Shown: positions 58,550-64,000 of the stretch, in pieces
Layout of the letters: each line of letters begins with the position of its first letter
How positions within the stretch are numbered: position 1 is the stretch's first letter
Assembly (NCBI GenBank): GCA_001632425.1
Contig: KV425555.1
Coordinates: 206,795 to 270,794 of the forward strand
DNA length: 64,000 nt
Direction of reading: 5' to 3'
From: Neolentinus lepideus HHB14362 ss-1
Lineage: Eukaryota; Basidiomycota; Agaricomycetes; Gloeophyllales; Gloeophyllaceae
Program-made: the position numbers and the translations under genes
The notes under the pieces: model-generated
What the model was told of the DNA's origin: nothing
Seen by the model: the letters and a program-made list of their open reading frames with translations, nothing else
The model's database searches: none

Positions 58550-60860
58550 ACACAAGAAACCTACAAAATTGGCCATATGCCACTGGCTTCGTGAGCTGAC
58601 CGTATACTTAATATCTTATCATACAATATTCTGACACTTCTTCACTGCAGCGTGGCCCGCCCATCTCCTTTCACCCGCCGCCCTCTCCACATAATCCGCA
58701 CTCCCCCATCATCCAAGTATCGCGCAGATGACGGTTATGGGGGAGGTTATCTGGGGTCTTCGAACGGTTTGACGTCTCACCGCACTCCCATACTTTCATC
58801 ATTAACGTTAATATACTCTCCTTCCAGGATCGCCGGCCGGGACGGTCGAAAGCAAGGCAGGCCGGCCAGTGAGTATTCTAAGCTTGTTGTTGTCCCCCCA
58901 GACTCGCATTCTGATGTCCTTGACTATTCTAGCCTGTCCGTCGAGTAGCCGCATCTCGCGTTCGCGTCGGTTACGTTGTTAGCTCTAGAGTTATACTCCC
59001 TTCAACGCGACCGTTCTGAAGCCGATGCTGAGTCCCGCATTCCTCCCTTCCTCTAGCTGATCATGCTTTTATGTTTTATAAGTGTCTCTCCTTTTTGTTC
59101 CTTAGGTCCACCGTTGTCAATCTCAATCCAAGGACTCCGTGGGCTTGTGGTCATCAACTGGTATGTTGATATGATAGTATGACCTTCCAGACATCTGATT
59201 TTGCTCAACAGAGGACTTACTTGCATGTGGCACTGGTGCTGGCGTCCCCAGTACGTTCTTTCTCATCTACCATCGAGATGAGTACTAATTAGCTTACTTA
59301 TTTAGACCGTCAGCGTGAAGCCAGTGCCTCCCTTCTCGACCTCTGGCGATGGCTGCGGGCTTCACTCTATCAACATCTCCGACAACGACTCAATCCGCAT
59401 CGAGATTACCAACGTCACTATCTCGTGGTAAGTCCACTCATGGCTGCATCGCGAGTTATAGTGCAAATGATAATCAACTCGCATATTCCTGGCACGTTGT
59501 GTGAGTAGTCTCTCGCTCCAGGATGAAACTAGACCAGCGATACTACCGTCCACCGGCTTCGGGGGGGTGCTCGAGGAGTGATATCCTAACAGCAGCCTCC
59601 TGCACTATGTTTGGTGGGTTTCTCCACTATGCATCACCGTTTGACACTAACACTATATTTTTATCTCACTCGCAGGACCTTTGCTTTCGCGATAGGCTAG
59701 ACGTGAACGTCCCCAGTAAGTAGGAATCTCCCTGTGCTATAAAGCTGCCACTGACCTTGATCGCAGACCGTCCCATCGTTGTGCTGTGCGTGCAAATGGT
59801 CTCGACTCGGGCCAAGGGTGGCGAATTCCAAGTAGGGTCGCTTCGGCGTCTCCTTCTGGATACTTGCACTGGCTCCGACCAATTTTTTCCGCCTGCTCAT
59901 CTTTCGGGAGAGCATTCCTGTCTGTATTAGACATTGACTTTGCCTCACATTGTGAGTAAAGGTATGACCCTTTTTAGACTGTCCCTGAACCTCCTAAGAG
60001 AAGCATGTTGTATGCGAAATGTTGTAACTGCCAATTAAGCTGTCGCGTGTCGTATAACGGCGTGAAGTTCTAATCAAAATTTCCAATCTCACACATTAAT
60101 GACGCATGTTCGTCTTGATATACCTCTTCGTTATTCCTAATGGAATTTCATTGTGTTCTTCTGCATGCTAATGAGCAGAGGACCTACAATTACGTTCATT
60201 TATTCTGGGGGAGTGGAGTATTTGTCTGCATCACTTACATCAAACTTACAACCTGCTGCCGAGGGACTTGCGATTGGCTGACCGATCACCGCTTATGTAA
60301 CCAGTCCTCGGCATCTTTCGAGCATTCTGGTCGAGACACAAGCCTCGTGTGTCTGTCTTTCAACTGAGCATCCCTGTCTCCCGACGAAGATTCAGCGAAA
60401 TGAAGACTGTGGATGTTCTGGATCCTAGAGCCCTGATGTACCTACTGTGCCCGACACCTCAAACTTTAACACTGTTCTCTACGACCCGTGGAGTTAGTGC
60501 TAGTGGTCGGCTTTCCGAAGTGACCCTATGATTCCGTCGGATTTGGAACGGTCTGGCAACGGCAGTGCTCTGTGAACGGATCGATTCCGGCGTTACCTAC
60601 CCCTGTAAATCATATCTCGGGACAGATTCTACTCTGATAATATTCAATCGTCTTCTTCTGCTGACACTATCAGAGTTCATCCCGCCTCTAACTGACACTC
60701 AGGCCTCAGGGGTCTCCCCCCGATGTATTGGGACGCTCGTGGTTAAGATGAAAATGCTATGCTTGATGCGCAAACTCCCTAGCCACTGAGGATCGCCTAG
60801 GCTAGAAGCGTTATGTCATCGCCCGCCGCGGAGAGTGTCGCAGCTACACGCGCTCCAGGC
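58550..60860. other. Gene-poor stretch with scattered coding-like patches
   Basis: About 2.3 kb. Patches near 59107-59155, 59211-59250 and 59307-59428 have splice-like borders and open frames (one joined reading includes ASLLDLWRWLRASLYQH), but no start, family or consistent chain emerges. Multiple CT-rich and TTTATTT-like tracts are present. I annotate no gene here. Confidence 0.4.
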
Positions 60861-60867
60861 TATAAAA
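60861..60867 (+). promoter_or_regulatory. TATA box of the second small gene
   Basis: TATAAAA at 60861-60867 lies 121 nt (from its first base) upstream of the ATG at 60982. The arrangement mirrors that of the small gene at 58238. Confidence 0.55.
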
Positions 60868-60981
60868 TCCCCGCACGAAGCGGTTGCTGGCTACCCCACC
60901 TTTCGGTCTTGGGTTTACTGCTCGTCGTGCGTCTGCTGTTCTCCTCTCCAGATCACGCATTACCACCCGCTGTAACCTGCA

Positions 60982-61463
60982 ATGCAGTGCCCATTCCCAG
61001 AATGCTCTCGTTGCAAGTCCCTTCACACCATGGTTCCCGCTGGTATCCCCACTCCGAATCCTGTTTCCACATATGAAGCGCCTTCGGGATCTAATGTTGG
61101 CTGGAGATGGTGGGGCAAGATATGGAAGTCGAAGCAGTCAACAGGGAGCACCGAGCGAATTAGTGTCAAGTTCGCATATGTCCCTGCTACTGCGGCGACG
61201 GACGAGTACATCCGTTTCACCTACACCTGTGGCGACATGGAGAAGATTGTCTGCCGACGACCTGTTTCGCCGTCGGGGTGAGTCTAGGCGTTGGACGGGC
61301 CACTGCCATACGTGCTTACGGACTTCTTCCTCGGAATGGAACACATAGCATTGGCTCCGCTCGATCTTCTTACGAGGGCGGCGGTGTCCAGGCCCCGCGG
61401 AACTCTGCTGCAGTGCGTTCCGCGTTCTCGCTTTGTCCGCCATCCAGAAATAACTTACCGTGA
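60982..61463 (+). CDS. Small protein of unknown function with N-terminal Cys cluster
   Basis: ATG 60982 follows a TATA box. Exon 1 (60982-61277) ends at a consensus gtgagt donor, and exon 2 (61349-61463) joins in frame to give 136 residues. Without splicing the frame would stop at 61281 after 99 residues. The N-terminus MQCPFPECSRCKS has a C-x4-C-x2-C cluster; the centre is Gly/Trp/Lys-rich (VGWRWWGKIWKSKQS); the exon 2 part is Ser/Arg-rich. No family recognised, no signal peptide. Its promoter layout and size resemble the gene at 58238, but the two sequences do not align beyond Cys near the N-terminus. Confidence 0.5.
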
Positions 61464-62034
61464 GCCATCTAGTCTTCTATGTGAATCTCCTTGCAGCATA
61501 AACGATACCGGCTGTTCCAAGTATCCTGCAGCACTTCACTATCGTAAAAGGGTTTTTGGTGGAATCATGGGCACCATCATTCGCATACCATACTATACTT
61601 GCTCCCGGGACGTTTCATTTGTAACTATCCGTCTAATAGTATCACTTGTAGCTAACATCGTCGTGCGCTGTGGAATGTACCTTCTAATCTCCATGTATTG
61701 TATCACACACTGGTAGTATATATTTGCAATACACACTCTCTATATGCGACTCAGTGCACAGGACCTAAACCCAGGCCCTGCTATCCAACAGCTTATCGTC
61801 TTCATCGTGTATCATATATCAAGGGCAAACGTCTGTGGTCCAATTCGCAGGACCGACATTCTACCGGCGTCTAAAAGTACCAATTCTGCACGTGACAGTT
61901 GTACGTGGTTTCTATTTCCTCTAGACCTTCGGACCGTGGCGTTCCGTGGAGGTCATAAGTTACAACGATGGGGAAGAAATACAGAATCCCAAGCAGAACT
62001 TCTTGTACCCATTTTGAACGAAATCTGCAGCACA
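61464..62034. other. Intergenic, upstream of ILV3
   Basis: A 571-nt interval with no supported exon. A TATA-like tagtatatatt lies near 61716-61726. If the dehydratase has a mitochondrial presequence it would have to be encoded by an upstream exon here, but I could not find one. Confidence 0.45.
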
Positions 62035-64000
62035 ATGTCGGACGTCGAGATGTAAGTTGTGAATTTCTATTCACCGATCTCTCTGCTCATTGAGACCTCT
62101 ATAGCCACTCTGTTACTACCCCCTCCTCTGGGAGCAATGTCAAGCTCAACAAATGGTCGAGTATAGTGACTCAGGATAAGGTGAAATTACCGAGATAATT
62201 ATTCAAGTTTACACAAGAAGCTCATGTACTGTCTAGTCCAAGGGTGCCGCGCAAGCGATGCGTACGTCGTCTCCGCACTCCAAACGACATCGAGGATTCA
62301 GATAACATCTGTTTCAGTTTACGCAACTGGTCTGACCGAGGAGGATATGAACAAGCCACAGGTGAAGTCAAAGCTGAAGTACATGATGTCAAGCACTGTC
62401 TCACCTAGAGTTTGCTTTCCAGATTGGCATTTCACCAATTTGGTGGGAAGGTATGTCTTTCTCCTGTGCCTCTCAGTCTATGCTCACTCTAAAACAGGAA
62501 ACCCGTGCAACATGCACCTTGTATGTATCATAACCCGACGTGGATAGTGAACACTTATAGACCCTTCCTAGCTCGACCTTGCCCGGAAGGTGAAGCAGGG
62601 ATGCGAGCAGGAAGGGCTTATAGGTCTAACCTTCAACACGATTGGTGTTAGGTACGGCCTTTCAAATTTGTCTAGAGAAGGAACGTTGATCTATAATATA
62701 CGACAGTGATGCTATAACCATGGGGACTGACGGTAAGTTAGAACTTATCTTGGTCATGTCGTACATATTAGCTCACCTTGTCCGTCATTCTAGGCATGCG
62801 ATATTCGTTAGTGCTACTTGCCCATACGAAGAAAGAGACCGGTGCTGACGGTCATCAGATTGCCGAGTCGCGACCTCATTGCGGACTCCATCGAAGCGGT
62901 ACGCCCTCACCAGTAACACAATTCGATGACATCTAATTATTTCCTAGGTGGTAATGGTAAATGACAATACATTCTGCCCACCACAAGTTAACTCCCTTAC
63001 CTTGGAATAGGCAGAATACTACGACGGAAACATCTCGGTTCCAGGATGCGACAAGAATATGCCAGGATGCTTCATGGCTGCTGTCCGTCACAACCGCCCA
63101 ACGATTATCATATACGGTGGTACAATCCAGGCCGGTATTCGACGTGTCGACTGCCCAGCCATGGGCAAGAAGAAGGGCGATACTGTCAACGTATCTGATA
63201 CGTTTGAGTCATTCGGTGAGCACGTAGCCTTACAGACGAATGATACCCTTCCGAGTTGGGTGAATTGATAGGTGCCTTCACGATCGGTAAGATTACGGAC
63301 GAGCAACGGTTTGATGTTGTCCGTCACGCCTGCCCCGGTCCCGGTGGATGCAGTGGTATGTACACGTGAGTTTAATAATCCTGTTTCACAGAGCAGGAAA
63401 CATATACCGTATTCCCAATAGCGCTAACACGATGAGTACGGCTCTTGAGGTCCTCGGGATGTCTCTCCCCTACTCCTCCGGTATCCCGGCTGTCTTCCCT
63501 GGTAAGGTGTCTTCGGTGATGGATATACATCGACATGCTGAACGTGCAGCACAGAGAAGGCACAGGAGTGCTTCAAGGCTGCCAAATACTTGAAGAGACT
63601 GCTAGAGCTTGACTTGAAGCCGAAGTATGGTGCCTCGCTGTCCCTTCTTCTCGCTATCTGATGACACGCGACAGGGATATTGTTACCCGCCAATCCTTCC
63701 TGAACGCGATAACGGTCACTAACATTATCGGCGGCTCTACCAACTCCGTGAGTTCATGGCTGTGCCTAAACATGTATGTGTTCACTGACGAATGACTTCA
63801 GGTTCTGCACTTGCTCGCTATGGCACGGGCCGCGGACATCGAGCTCACTATCGACGACTTCCAAAGAATTGCAGACAAGACGCCTTATCTGTGTGACTTA
63901 AAGTGAGTCGTTCTCCTTTCATTACTTAATAACAATTGCTTACTGCACCGAAGGCCCTCTGGGAAATACTACATGGAGGATCTGCATAAGGTGGGCGGCA
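62035..64000 (+). CDS. ILV3: Dihydroxy-acid dehydratase, 3' part outside the window
   Basis: This Fe-S enzyme dehydrates 2,3-dihydroxy acids in valine, leucine and isoleucine synthesis. The first exons, 62035-62051 and 62105-62180, give a short start [15 protein letters not shown], then [20 protein letters not shown] and [15 protein letters not shown]. Cluster and active-site motifs follow: [19 protein letters not shown] and [16 protein letters not shown] carry the three conserved cysteines. Later segments are [20 protein letters not shown] and [20 protein letters not shown]. Many short introns interrupt the gene. The window ends about half-way through the family's ~600 residues. Fungal enzymes are usually mitochondrial, yet no presequence is encoded at this ATG, so an upstream exon or a cytosolic form is possible. 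Confidence 0.92.

Noticed and set aside
1..64000. CRISPR arrays, transposases, reverse transcriptases, rRNA genes
   Set aside because: No regularly spaced repeats, transposon proteins, long terminal repeats or rRNA sequence were seen anywhere in the window.

Overview
The window is nuclear DNA of a filamentous fungus, almost certainly a basidiomycete of the Agaricomycetes type. Genes are dense, lie on both strands and are cut by many short introns (about 45-70 nt, GT-AG with CTNAC-like branch sites). Coding exons prefer G or C in the third codon position. The gene set fits: a HAD-fused class II terpene cyclase, a CCCH-fused ZNFX1-type helicase, a basidiomycete-style PH protein, and small Cys-rich single-domain proteins. 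Exon joins were inferred by eye from splice signals and family alignment from memory; none was computed or supported by transcripts.

Layout. 1-4.8 kb: two tandem minus-strand MetX-like alpha/beta-hydrolase genes sharing an upstream DNA module; the same module at the left edge suggests a third copy just outside the window. One of the two copies carries an in-frame TGA. 5.2-12.5 kb: housekeeping block with ribosomal protein uS12 (RPS23, +), CDP-diacylglycerol synthase (-), DNA topoisomerase I (-) and a complex I B12-type subunit (+). 13.1-14.9 kb: HAD/class II terpene cyclase (drimane-synthase type, -). 15.8-19.8 kb: a small unknown gene, about 2 kb with nothing assignable, and an unresolved minus-strand gene.

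19.9-34.8 kb: PH-domain protein (+), then a minus-strand run of a large AlkB-like 2OG-Fe(II) oxygenase, F1-ATP synthase delta, glutamate-cysteine ligase and Beclin/Atg6. 35.7-46 kb: a caspase-like protein lacking the catalytic His (+), DNA polymerase kappa (+), a divergent pair RraA-like (-)/VanZ-like (+), and a mitochondrial dynamin-like candidate (+). 46.5-64 kb, all plus strand: a ZNFX1-type RNA helicase with CCCH, NFX1 and RZ zinc fingers, PEX5, two small TATA-driven Cys-containing proteins separated by a gene-poor stretch, and dihydroxy-acid dehydratase running off the right edge.

Most genes are independent housekeeping loci; there is no obvious biosynthetic cluster around the terpene cyclase. 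The points most worth following are the pseudo-caspase, the terpene cyclase, the zinc-finger architecture of the ZNFX1 homologue (including an RZ finger reached only after splicing a short intron), and the decaying MetX-like array with its repeated promoter module.
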